Assembly (NCBI RefSeq): GCF_031755915.1
Contig: NC_083386.1
Location: 17,221,001-17,285,000, forward strand
Direction: 5' to 3'
Length of the DNA: 64,000 bases
Origin: Ziziphus jujuba
Lineage: Eukaryota; Streptophyta; Magnoliopsida; Rosales; Rhamnaceae
The notes beneath the pieces are model-generated. The model did no database searches. It worked only from the letters and a program-made list of their open reading frames with translations, and was not told the origin of the DNA. Within the stretch, counting starts at the first letter, position 1; each line of letters starts with the position of its first letter. The position numbers and the translations under genes are program-made. This document shows, piece after piece, positions 51,090 through 63,001 of this stretch.

Positions 51090-52493
51090 ATGGCAGATTC
51101 GAGGTTGAGAAGAGGAGATCCACCACTAAGAATTAATGAAGAAGAATCCGTAGGATTCCATGGTGATTCCCAAGCTACGGGGAGTAGTGAGCAAACGGAC
51201 ATGAGGGGCTGTCTTGGAAAAATTACAGCGGATGAATGCTCAATTTGACCGCATAAATCAAAGGATGGACAGAATAAAAACATCTCATGGTGGACCAAAT
51301 TTGAGGCAAGAGTTCCATGGAGGTCGAGGTCGAGGAGGCCGTGGACGACCTAGAGAGGAGTTTGAAGAGGGAAATTTTTGGGATGATTTCGAGGAAGGAA
51401 TGGATAAAATGTTTGCTATCCAAGAAAGGCTAGCCCATCGGAGGCATAGGAGAGAGGAGGCAGATGATGATCTTGGCAATATCAAGGTAAACATTGCACC
51501 TTTTATGGGAAAAATTGACCCAAAAGCTTATTTAGAGTGGAAGGAGCGAATAAAGATGATTTTTTATTGGCACAACGATTCGAAGGCCAAGAAAGTTAAA
51601 TTGGCAGCAATGGAGTTTGGCCATTATGCATTCCAATGGTGGACTGATGAGCAAAACATCCAAAAGAGAGTAGGTGATGACTTGATCATTACATAGCAAC
51701 AAATGAAAGGAGCCATGAGGAAGCGATTTGTACCATCACACTATCATAGGTTGCTGCATCAAAGACTTCAATATTTATCTCAAGGAAGTAGCTCCGTGGA
51801 GGATTATTACAAGGAGATGGAGATGCTCATGATGAGGATAAACATGAATGAAGATAGAGAAGCAACCATGGCAAGGTTTCTTGGTGGTTTGAATCGTGAA
51901 ATAGCCAATCAACTAGAATTGCAACAATATGTAGAATTGGAGGAGATGTTGCATGTGGCTATTAAATTAGACCATCAATTCAAAAGAGGGGTGTAAGCTC
52001 ATGGTTTGGGGGTGTTTCCAACAGCAGAAGATCAAATCTAAGTGCTTAGAGAAGCAACCCCACCTTTGAAGTAAGACAAAAATCGAAACTAAGTGAAGAG
52101 AGCTCCAATCGGCCAAGGAAGGATGTAAACTCCGAATCTGTTCAAGCACCAAAGAATAAGATAAAATCTGATCCTAAACCTTCAAGATCTAGAGAAATTG
52201 TTTGTTTTAAGTGCCAGGGACAAGGATACATTGCTAGCCAATGCCCGAGTAGAAGAATCATGGTGTTAAAGGGTAACGGTGAGCTAGAATCGAAAAGTGA
52301 GGAAAATGGAGATGAAACCGAGCAAGGAAAGGAAGACTTTGAGGATGAAGCTAAAACCTTGCATGCATCCAATGCCGAATTAAACATGGTTTCTAGGAGA
52401 GTGGCTGCTATATATATAAGGATGAGGATCAAGTTCAAAGAGAAAACATCTTCCACACCCGATGTGAAATCCAAGGTAAGATTTGTAGCATGA
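51090..52493 (+). pseudogene. gag of the second gypsy element
   Basis: It probably starts at the ATG at 51090 (MADSRLRRGDPP), with a shift near 51210. An RGG-like GGRGRGGRGRP stretch is followed by the gag core (IAPFMGKIDPKAYLEWKERI, then WWTDEQ). An in-frame TAG at 51694 is followed by continuing gag with VEDYYKEMEMLMMR and FLGGLNREIANQLEL. The zinc knuckle near 52203 reads CFKCQGQGYIASQC, with Tyr in place of the zinc-binding His. Length and order are typical of Ty3/gypsy gag. Confidence 0.75.
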
Positions 52494-55400
52494 TAATTGA
52501 TAGTGGAACTTGTACAAATGTAATTAGTAACATTATGATTGATAAATTATGCTTAACAACTATTAAACATATAGAACCATACAGATTACAATGGCTTAAT
52601 GATAGTGATAAAATGAAAGTGAATAAACAAGCCAAGGTAAAATTTAGCATAGATAAATATGTGGATGTTGTTTTGTATGATGTTGTGCCTATGAATGCCG
52701 GACATATTCTATTAGGTAGACCATGGTAATTTGATAAAGATGCTACTCATTATGGTCAAGAGAATTGTATTGTTTTTAGATTTAAAGGTAAAAAGTCAAG
52801 CTAGAGCCATTGACTCCCACGAAGTCTATAGAGACCAATTGCAAATTCAACAAAGGAGGGAGGCCGAAAAGCTCAAGGAGAAAGCTAGCATGGCACCTAT
52901 GGCTTCACCATCCATCCAAAAAGGTAAGTCCGAACTTGCTGTCCAAGGTAAGTATTCTAAAACTCAACTTGAGTGGAAAAACCATGAGAAAGCCGAGAGT
53001 ATGGTGAGGATGGGAGAGAAACCCGAAAGTGAGAAACTTGGAGCAAAAGCCGAGTATGATGCAAAATTTAATGAAACCGTGAAAGAGAAAGGGAAAGAAA
53101 GAAAAGAAAGAAAAAATAAAATTTTTTATTTGAGTTTTGGGGATGTTAATAAGGCTATCTTGAGTAAGAAACAATTGCTGGTCATGATTTATAAAGATAA
53201 TTATTTGAATGATCAAGCTAGTTCCGAAGAACTTGAATTGCCAAGTTCTATTTCTTCTCTTTTACAAGAATTTGTTGATGTTTTTCGGGATGAAATTCCA
53301 AATGGATTACCACCTATTAGAGGGATTGAAGAATAAATTAACTTTGTTCCAGGGGCTGCCATACCAAATAAACCTGCATATAGCAGTAATCCTGAAGAAA
53401 CAAAGGAGTTACAAAGGCAGGTAAGTGAGTTACTTGATAAAGGTTATATTCGTGAGAGTATGAGTCCATTTGTTGTTCCTGTTTTGTTAGTACCTAAAAA
53501 GATGGTTTGTTGATGTAGGGCTATAAATAATATCACCATTAAATATAGACATCCAATTCCTAGATTAGATGATATGCTTGATGAATTGCATGGTGCTCGT
53601 ATGTTTACTAAAATTGATCTTAGGAGTGGATACCATCAAATTAGGATGAAAGAAGGTCATGAATAGAAGACCGCATGTAAGACTAAATATGGGTTGTATG
53701 AATGGTTAGTCGTGCGTTTTGGATTAACTAATACACCTAGTACTTTTACGAGACTTATGAATCATGTTATGTGTCCATTTATTGGTAAATTTGTAGTTGT
53801 GTATTTTGATGATATTTTAGTGTATAGCCGAAATCTTGATGAACGTGTGGACCATCTAAGGCAAGTTTTGAAATACTCTTAGGAAGGAAAGATTATTTGC
53901 TAACATGAAAAAGTATGATTTTTGCAAAGATGAGCTTGTTTTTCTAGGATTTGTAGTAAGTGCTACAGGAATCAAAGTTGATCAATCTAAAGTTCAAGCA
54001 ATCAAGGGGTGGCTGACACCAACCTCTATCACTCAAATGAGGAGCTTTCATGGTTTGGCAAGTTTCTATCGAAGATTTGTCAAGGACTTTAACACCATTG
54101 CAACACGTTTGAATGAAGTTGTAAAGAAGAATGTTGGCTTTAAATGGGGGAAGTACAAGAAAAATCTTTTAATTTGTTGTAATAAAAATCATGTAATGCA
54201 CCTTTACTAGTTTTACCAAATTTTTTTAAGACTTTTGAAATTGAATGTGATGCTTCGGGTGTAGGAATTGGAGCTATTTTAATGCAAGAAGGAAGAGCAC
54301 TACCTCATGCCAAAGGAATTTATGATTCATACGGATCATGAATCTTTGAAGTACATTAAAGGTCAAGGAAAGCTCAACCAAAGGCATGCCAAGTAGATTG
54401 AATTCATTGAGACCTTTCCATATGTGATCTGCTACAAGAAAAGTAAGGAAAATGTGGTTACCGATGCATTATCTCGAAGATATGTACTCTTTTCTACCTT
54501 AGATGCTAGATTGCTTGGGTTTGAACAATTGAAAGAACCTTATGAGCATGATAGTGACTTTAGAGAAATATTTAAAACTTGTTTGAAACATGGATTTAAT
54601 AAATTTTACATATTTGAGGGGTATTTGTTTAGGGAAAACGAACTTTGTGTACCTAATTGTAGCATTAAGGAGTTACTTGTTCGAGAAGGTCATGAGGGTG
54701 GTTTAAAGGGTCATTTTGGTGTTTTTAAAACTTTATCCTTGTTGCAAGAACATTTTTATTGGCCTAACATGAAGAGAGATATTGAGAGAATATGTGCAAG
54801 ATGCTTGAAATGCCAAAAGACCAAGTACACATTGAAACCACACGGATTGTACCATCCATTGCCGATTCCTTCTTATCCTTGGGTAGATTTGTCTATGGAT
54901 TTTATTCTTCATTTGCGTAGGTCAAGGACAGGTAAGGATTCAATATGTGTTGTTATAGATAGATTTTCTAAGATGGTACATTTTATTGCATGTAATAAAA
55001 CTGATGATGCATCTAATATTGCTAATTTATTTTTCAAAGAAATTGTGAGACTGCATGGAACGCCTAGAACAGTTGTTTCGGATAGGGATGCTAAGTTCTT
55101 AAGTTATTTCTAAAAAAAATTTGTGGGCTAAATTAAGTACTAAGCTTTTATTTTCAACTAGTTGTCATCCATAAACTGATGGACAAACCAAAGTAGTGAA
55201 TAGGACTTTGTCTGCATTGTTGAGGGCATTAATTAGTAGAAATTTAAGAACTTGGGAAAAATGTTTGCCACATGTTGAACTTACTTATAATAGGTCTTCG
55301 CATTCAGTGACTAAATTTACTCCTTTTGAAATTGTTTATGAATTTAATCCTTTGACTCCATTACATTTAACACATTTACCTTAATTGAGCGTGCTGATCT

Positions 55401-55809
55401 AGATAGAAAATAAAAAGCTAATTTTGTGAAGCAGATTCATGAAAAGACTAAGGCAAATATTGAGAGGAGGACCGAGCAATATGCAAGGAATGCTAATCAA
55501 GGTTGAAAACAAGTTGTCTTTCAACCTAGAGATTGGGTTTGGTTGCACCTAAGAAATGAGAGGTTTCCCGAGCAAAGGAAGTCTAAGCTTATGTCGCGTG
55601 GAGATGGACCTTTTCAGGTTTTGGAGCGGATAAATGACAATGCTTACAAACTTGATTTTTCGGGTGAGTATAATGTTAGTGCTACATTTAATGTTGCTGA
55701 TTTGTCTCCTTTTTCTGCAGGTGATGATTTTGATTTGAGGGCAAATCCTTTTCAAGAGGAGGGGAATGATGCGAATCTACCCGTGCCTGCACAACAGACA
55801 ACCTGTTAG
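52490..55809 (+). pseudogene. pol of the second gypsy element (protease to integrase)
   Basis: Protease: IDSGTCTNVIS (from 52493) and HILLGRPW (to 52729). RT: pieces 53340-54150, with [10 protein letters not shown] near 53802 and FLGFVVSATGIKVDQSKVQA. RNase H is largely deleted between about 54200 and 54430, leaving [11 protein letters not shown] and [12 protein letters not shown]. Integrase: HH-CC region RCLKCQKTK, then VDLSMDFI (first Asp), VVSDRDAKF (second Asp), and the third acidic region near 55180, where the frame is disturbed. The tail reads DLSPF and ANPFQEEGND and runs into the 3' LTR. No separate chromodomain was recognised. Confidence 0.8.
55754..55766 (+). promoter_or_regulatory. 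Polypurine tract of the second gypsy element
   Basis: AAGAGGAGGGGAA lies immediately before the LTR start TGATGCG; it is a clean purine run in the expected place. Confidence 0.85.
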
Positions 55810-56898
55810 GGTGCTGATCCGATACGGATGAAGACCGAGCCGATCACTAGTACTCAAGCTAAGAGGTTTAAGGAAAAACTTGCTGCCTTTATCCAGGGAT
55901 TAATTCATTCTCAAGAGGGCTTGTCCATACCCGTAGATCTAAGAACTGTTTTAAGTATACAAGTGATGGAAGCCAATACGGACCCGAATAGCAGTTTTGG
56001 TACATTTATAGAGTCCGGACAGCATGAAATGATTCCAAAGCTTCATGAATTCAATAAATATGTCTAAGAGGTCATGGAATCAAGTCAAGGCAGCTTCAAA
56101 GGCAACCAAAAAAGGGCCTGTGCACATGGATTGGAAATTTGGCCGGTTTTACTGTTTTTCTTGCTGGTTTTACTGTATTTTGCTGAGTTGGCTTTTTCTC
56201 ATTCCTCCAAGCAAAGGTAACGTGTGGGACTCCATGATAATCCTATTTGGCATCTTACAAAGCATATGGAAACTGATTTGGAGCTTAAATTGGTCAAAGA
56301 TTGGTCAAAGTCAACTTAGTCAAAAAGATAATATTTTAGTTTCCTAATTTGATTTCTACTTTTTGTTTTAGGAAATTACCTTTACTTTTGGTTTTTATTT
56401 ATTTATTTTCTGGACAAATAATTTTACGAAAGTTATAATTTTATTCTTTTCATTGTAAATTAATTAATTTCTAATTCAAAATAAAAGAATTAATTAATCA
56501 AAATTAGATTGGGAAAGAGAGAGAAAATTTGGTCACCTTAGGAAACAACAAGGCATGGCCGGTTTTCCGTTTAGCTTTTAGGGTTTTATTTTTTTTTTCT
56601 CTTAGCCTATAAAATGGCTTGTTTTTTTAGGAAGAAAAGACATTAATAATATTCAGAATTTATTTTGTGAGATTGAATTTCTCTTTGTTCTTTTGAACAC
56701 CTAAAACACAATTAGTGAATGAGTGTTTTAGTTTGACTTATCAATAGGATATCCATCACCTATTGTGGCATCTTCATTATACCAAGGTTTCTAATCATAG
56801 GTTGGTTAAGGGTTGAAGTGACCATTAGAACTTGAACATAATTAGATCCGGACTAATATAATATGGATTTAGGCGTAGGTCATCCTAGGTTCGTATCA
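55767..56898 (+). repeat. 3' LTR of the second gypsy element, overlapping the polyprotein tail
   Basis: The pol frame continues into the LTR (one TAG at 55807-55809, then open in the same frame to 56067 with STQAKRFKEKLAAFIQ). Such R-A-K-R-F-K tails close many plant Ty3/gypsy polyproteins. Confidence 0.85.
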
Positions 56899-57650
56899 CT
56901 TTCTCTTGTAGATCTATTTACAACCTATAGTTTTAGCCCCATTAAGAAGATCTACAAGTTCTTAGAATGAATTGGAGTACATGCATTGAATTTCAAAGTT
57001 CATAGCATTTTGGTATTTCTCTTTATCAGTATCCTCCATCACATTTTTGTATGTCAATAGATCATTAGCAGAAATGGCTACTAGTCCTCTTTATCTTTTC
57101 TGTAATGAATAGGTGGTCTAATGAATCTTGATATAAAGCTGCAGTGTCTTCATTTTGTTGATGGACAACAGTTGTTGGTTATGGTCTAATTTCATGAAAA
57201 AGTAACTCCTTTGTAACTACTTTTCTTCGAAGTTGTTATTCATCATATAATCATTTTCAAGAAAAGTGGCATTTATTGATACAAACACTTTTTCCTCTTA
57301 AGGACTATAGAACAAATACCCTTCTATTTCTTTTGGGTATGCTATGAATAAAGATAGTTTTGAACATGTTTCCAGCTTCCCTATCTTTCCTTTTAGTATC
57401 TGTGCTAGACATCCCCATATTCAAATGTGTCGTAAACTAGGTTTATGCCGTTTCTTTAATTCTAATGGTATTTTAAGAATAGACCTATTATGTTAAGAAT
57501 ATACCTTGCAAAATGTAATACATATAGCTAAAAAGAAATGGGTAATGATGAATAACTAAGCATAGATCTCACCATGCCTAGGAGTGTTCAATTTCTCCAA
57601 TTTGCAACATCATTTTGCTCTAGTGTTCTAGGCGTTGTGAGCAAGGGCAA
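56899..57650 (-). pseudogene. Second copia relic: integrase C-terminal part
   Basis: The minus strand contains, in pieces, text matching the copia integrase C-terminal region: IWGCLAQILKGKIGKLE (about 57410-57360), YPKEIEGYLFYSP and EEKVFVSINATFLENDYM. It continues across the gypsy insertion into 48880-48690. The relic is truncated at its 5' side near 57650. Confidence 0.7.
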
Positions 57651-57700
57651 GATTTGAATATGGGGATGTCTAGCACAGGTACTAAAAGGAAAGATAGGGG
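57379..57700. repeat. Nearly perfect 48-bp inverted repeat
   Basis: Arm 57379-57426 is repeated inverted at 57652-57699 with a single mismatch by my reading, separated by 225 bp. The left arm is genuine copia coding; the right arm is an inverted duplicate. Confidence 0.85.
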
Positions 57701-57844
57701 TGGCAGTTTGTATTAATGGGATGTATTTGGGGCAATCCATTTATTAATTGTATCGAAATTGCTCAATCAAAATACGACTTGTTTATTAGCCGATGACATG
57801 CATATTTGTTTCTCAATGTCTCATACAAAATTGCCAAGGAGGAG

Positions 57845-58880
57845 TGTTGAAGTGTGGCAATTTTGCCACTTGATGGTGCATGTCATCGGCTAGCATGCAC
57901 ACCTTGGTATCAAATCCTTTCCTTTTATGAGTTTATATTTTTTGTATGTTTTAAATTGATTCAAGGTATATTTTGATAATGTTTTGTGCCTAAGTTATGT
58001 ATGCAAAATTATAGGCAAAATTATGCACAAAAGAGTAGGAATGTTATGCTTGAAGTGCCTATGGTGCTGGATTCATAATTTCCAGCAACATAGTTCCACT
58101 ATTTATCTTATATCTCAGGTTGCAAATGGAATTTTGGGCTGCAATTTTGAGGGATGTCTACAGACATATATAGAAGACTATGGTTTAAATTTCAGGTCAA
58201 AATGACATGGGAAAGTCCATTTTCTATTCCAAACAGATTGATGTATCTGATGGGCCCAGTATGCAGAGTATGGGCCAGTTTTGGAGCTGTTTGGCCCATG
58301 ATCCGGTTCCAGAACTTTCCTAGCTCTTGGAACAATATTTATTGATGACCAAGGATGCTTCAAACCAAGTTTCATAAGTAGATACAAAGGGGAACTAAGT
58401 AGGTGAAGCTAGTTTGGTTGTTTACCCAAACTAGTTAAACAATAGGAACTTAGTTCAAACCATGTGCCACTTTTTACTATATTTGGAATAGACATGTTGC
58501 AGCTGGTTTTTGACTCTTTTGTGTATGAAAAGTTAGGTGTTGACCATTTTACTTTTTAAATTTCAAATACTTTACTCATTTTGTAAGCTCACATGCTTGG
58601 CATGTGTGAACTAGTTGTAATTTCAAGCTTATATTGTAAAATGAATGAAATGGCTACACATCTAAGCCTTATTTTCAAAAAGGCCAACGTGTTCCTCTTC
58701 TTCTTATCTCTTCTTCAACACCTTAGAACACTTTAGGAACCCTAAAAACCAGAAAACACCATAACCAAAACCTAAAAACACAACTCACACACAACCATTC
58801 CCAAGAGCATCACCAAAAGCTTGCTTGTTGCTAACACTTCAAGCTAGCTTGCTCTTGGTCATAACCTTCTCACCCCAACA
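57845..58880 (+). repeat. 5' LTR of the young copia element
   Basis: 1036 bp, starting TGTTGAAGTGTGG and ending CACCCCAACA. It is followed by the PBS at 58883-58894 (TGGTATCAGAGC, initiator-Met type). Confidence 0.92.
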
Positions 58881-59014
58881 AAGTGGTATCAGAGCAAGGC
58901 ACATTTTTGTGAGATTTGTGAGGTTTTTGGGCTGGTTCATTCCTTGAGAGTGAAAAGATACTTGAAAGCACAAATATATTTTCATATTCCTTCATACTAG
59001 AAAGCAACATTCAC

Positions 59015-62000
59015 ATGGCTTCTTCAAGTTTTTCAACTCCTTCTCCTCCTATCTTCAATGGGGAGAACTACAACATTTGGAGTATCAAGATGCAAGCCTA
59101 CTTGAAGGCTTATGGTCTTTGGGAGGTCACCATAAATCCCCAAGAACCCGAGCCTTTGAGACAAGGGGCAACGGTCAACCAAATCAAGCACCATGAGGAG
59201 GAATTGGCTAAAGGTTTCAAGGCTCTCACCGCCATTCATTCTTGTATTAGTGATACCATTTTCACAAGGATAATGGCATGTGAGAGTGCCAAAGAAGCTT
59301 GGGACAAACTTCAAGATGAGTTCCAAGGGAGTGCAAGGACAAGGCAAATGCAAATCCTTAACCTAAGGAGGGAGTTTGAGACTATCAAGATGAAAGACAA
59401 AGAAACGGTTAAGGAGTTCACCACAAGGCTTCTTAATGTGGTGAATCAAATTAGAGTGCTAGGTGAAAGATTAAGTGACCAAAGGATTGTGGAGAAGGTG
59501 TTGGTCTCCTTGCCCGAGAGGTTTGAAGCTAAGATATCTTCATTGGAGGAGTCAAGGAACCTAAATGAAATTTCCTTGACCGAGTTGGTGAATGCCTTGC
59601 AAGCTACGGAGCAAAGGAGGAGGATTAGACATGAAGAATCAATGGAGGCTGCATTTGTGTCTAAACAACATCAAAAGACACAAAATCAAAAGAAGAACAA
59701 GCTTAAGGTCATAAAGGAGAAAGGTGAAACTAGCAAACCCGAGAGGAAGTCCTATGAACCTTGTCACCATTGCAAGAAGAAAGGTCATCATCCAAGAAGG
59801 TGTTGGTGGAGGCCGGATGCATTTTGCCATAAATGCCAACAAAAGGGTCATGTGGAGAGAGTATGCAAGGCTAACAAGAAAGATAAGCAACAAGCAAATG
59901 TTGCTAAAGATAATGCAAGTGATAGTGAATCCGAAGAGTTGTTTGTTGCTACTTGTTTTAGTAGCATCAAGAATGATGAAGGATGGATCATTGATAGTGG
60001 AGCAACACACCATATGTCTCACAAGCATGAGTGGTTCACAAACTTGGATAGAAGCAGCCACAACAAAGTCAAAATTGGAAATGGAGCCTTGATGGAAGTG
60101 AAAGGCAAAGGAGATGTGGTGATACACACCACCAAAGGTATCAAAACTATCCATGATGTTCTCTATGTACCTTCTTTATGTGAGAACTTACTTAGTGTAG
60201 GTCAAATGCTTGAGAACAAATATGCATTACACTTCTCAAACATGACATGCACTATAGGTGATCCACATGGAAATGAATTAATGTGTGTTGGAATGAAGAA
60301 CAAGAATTTTATGTTGAATATGGATGAAAATGGTGCATCGGTTGCATTGAACACCAAAGTTGAGAACACCTCTCAACTTTGGCATAAAAGACTAGGCCAT
60401 GCTAGCTTAAAGTCATTGGTAGGCACACATGAACTTGTTAGAGACATGCCATTGGTGGAGAAGCAAGAACATGTGTGTGAAGTGTGTCAAAAAGGAAAGC
60501 ATACTAGGCTAGCATTTCAATCTTGTTCTTGGAGATCAAAGGAGAAGCTAGGACTTATACATTCGGATATTTGTGGTCCTATGAGTGTTCCATCCTTAAA
60601 TGGCAGCAAGTATTTCATAACTTTCATTGATGATTACTCAAGAATGTGTTGGGTGTATTTCCTTGAAAGAAAATCACAAGCTTTGGAGAAGTTTGTAGAA
60701 TTTATGAAGTTAGTGCAAAATCAATCCGGTTGCACTATAAAGGTGTTAAGGACGGACAATGGTGGGGAATACACAAGTGAGGCTTTCAAACAACTTTGTA
60801 AGGATCATGGTATAGTTCATCAATTCACTACACCATACACACCACAACAAAATGGTGTATGTGAAAGGAAAAACCGTACCATCATGGAGATGGCTAGATG
60901 TTTGTTGTTTGAAAGTGGCTTGCCAAAGAAGTTTTGGGCCGAAGGAGTTAATACATCCATCTACATCCAAAATAGGCTTTACTCCAAGTCTTTGAGGAGT
61001 AAAACCCCATTTGAGCTTTGGTTTGGATATAAGCCTTCTCTTGATCATCTAAGGGTATTTGGAAGCATTTGTTACATCCTAGTACCACAAGAGAAGAGAG
61101 GAAAGCTTGATGAAAGGTCACAAGTTGGTGTCTTGGTTGGCTATAGTGATGTGACCAAGGGATATAGAGTGTATAACTTGGAAACCAAGAAACTTGTGAT
61201 ACGTAGAGATGTGAAAGTTGATGAGGAAGCTAAATGGGTTTGTAGTAAGGAGGAGTTGGTTAGTATGGATGAAGACAATTGACTTGAAGCTCATGATAAT
61301 GATGAGGAACAAGGAAATGATGAAGGTGCTGCCCATGATGATGAATAGGATGAGAATGAGCTAGAAATCTCCATAGGGGCTGATTTGGAGATTGGTGATG
61401 GTGTGAGAGGCACAAGACCTCTTAATGAGATTTATGAAAGGTGTAATGTGGCATTGAGTGATCCAATCAATGTCCATGAGGCTATGGCAAGAAAAGAGTG
61501 GAGACAAGCCATGCAAGATGAAATCGATGTGATAAACAAGAATGACACTTGGAGCTTGGTAACAAAACCGAAGGGAAAGAATGCTATTGGGGTGAAGTGG
61601 ATCTTTAGGACCAAGTACAATCCGGATGGGTCCATAAATAAGCACAAGGCAAGGCTTGTTGTCAAAGGATATGCACAACAAGCCGGTGTGGATTATGGAG
61701 AGACTTTTGCACCGGTTGGAAGGATGGAAACCATAAGACTTCTCCTTGCAATTTCGGCACAAAAGTCTTGGAAAGTATATCACCTTGATGTGAAGTCAGC
61801 CTTCTTGAATGGAATATTGAAGGAAGAGGTCTATGTTATGCAACCCGAAGGTTTTGTGAAGAAAGGAAGTGAAGAGAAGGTATACAAGCTACACAAGGCC
61901 TTGTATGGCCTTAAACAAGCTCCTAAGGCATGGTATGCCAAGATAGATGGTTTTTTAACAAAGCATGGATTTAGGAGGAGTCCTAATGAGCCTACATTGT

Positions 62001-63001
62001 ATATTAGGACTCATGGTTGCATGGTGTTGGTGTCTCTTTATGTTGATGACCTCCTAGTGACCGGTGGTAATGAGAAAGAAGTGAGCAATTTCAAAAGTGA
62101 GCTAGAATTGAACTTTGAGATGTCTAGCCTTGGAGAGATGAAATACTTTCTTGGAATTGAAGTTGTCCAATCATCCAAGGGCATCTTCATATCTCAAGAA
62201 AGCTATTTGAAGGAGTTGCTCAAGAAGTTTGACATGGAAGATTGTAATAGCGTTGCCACACCTATGAATGAAGGCACCAAGTTGGTGAAGGATGATGATT
62301 CTTCAAAGGTAAATCCTTCCATCTATAGAAGTTTAATTGGTAGCCTTTTATATGTATGCTCTACTAGACCGGATATCATGTTTAGTGTGGCTGTTTTGTC
62401 AAGATTTATGCATAGTCCATCACAAAATCATCTTAGTTGTGCAAAAAGAATCCTAAGGTATTTGAAAGGTACTAGTGATTTTGGTATATGGTACAAGGAT
62501 GGCATGAATGAAGCTTTGCTTGGTTATAGTGATAGTGATTGGGCTGGTTCTTTGGATGATAGCAAGAGCACATCGGGCTACATTTACACTCTTGGAAATG
62601 TTCCTTTCTCATGGAATTCCAAGAAGCAACAAACCGTTGCACAAAGCACCGCGGAAGCCGAGTATATTGCTTGCTCAAGTTGTGCTAATCAAGGTGTTTG
62701 GCTTAGGAAATTATTGGAGGACTTGAGCTTGAAGCAAGAGGAAGCCATGGTAATATTGTGTGACAATACTTCAGTAATAGCAATTGAACAAAATCCAGTC
62801 CAACATGGGAGGACCAAGCATATACCGATCAAGTATCATTCCTTAAGGGAATTTGAAGCAAGTGGTGAAGTGAAGTTGGAGTATGTGACTTTCGAGGAGA
62901 ACTTGGCGGATATCTTCACCAAGCCATTGGGAAAGAAGAGATTTGAGATATTGAGAGGACTTCTCAATGTCTCATACAAAATTGCCAAGGAGGAGTGTTG
63001 A
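59015..63001 (+). pseudogene. Copia gag-pol polyprotein with two in-frame stops
   Basis: One frame of 1329 codons from ATG 59015 to TGA 62999-63001, interrupted only by TGA at 61280 and TAG at 61346. Gag has the NYNIWSIKMQAYL start and two CCHC knuckles (about residues 250-263 and 271-284), complete with all Cys and His. Protease: DSGATHHM (Asp 327). Integrase: HKRLGHAS and CEVC zinc region, catalytic Asp 518, Asp 581 and Glu 617 (35 residues between the last two, as expected). RT: KARLVVKGYAQ and YVDDLLV (about 1009-1015). RNase H: DSDWAGS, TAEAEYIA and LADIFTKPLG. All catalytic residues I can check are present. The final TGA lies in the first six bases of the 3' LTR. Both stops fall in an acidic Asp/Glu-rich linker between integrase and RT. 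Confidence 0.93.
62987..62995 (+). promoter_or_regulatory. Polypurine tract of the young copia element
   Basis: AAGGAGGAG lies directly before the 3' LTR start. The same sequence with its 26-nt upstream context is repeated in front of the 5' LTR. Confidence 0.8.

Larger units (their letters stand above)
48881..56898 (+). mobile_element. Ty3/gypsy LTR retrotransposon, chromovirus-like, degenerate
   Basis: LTRs 48881-50007 and 55767-56898 (about 1.13 kb, clearly homologous with scattered differences) both start TGATGCGAATC and end GTATCA. A perfect target duplication CTTTC flanks the element (48876-48880 and 56899-56903). PBS TTGGTATCAGAGC follows the 5' LTR, and a purine tract AAGAGGAGGGGAA precedes the 3' LTR. 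Gag, protease, RT, part of RNase H and integrase lie in order, with numerous stops and shifts. Confidence 0.9.

Noticed and set aside
55767..56222. I first placed the gypsy 3' LTR start at TGTGGGACTCC near 56223
   Set aside because: Homology to the 5' copy begins 456 bp earlier, directly after a clean purine tract and with matching 5-bp duplications, so the LTR starts at 55767.
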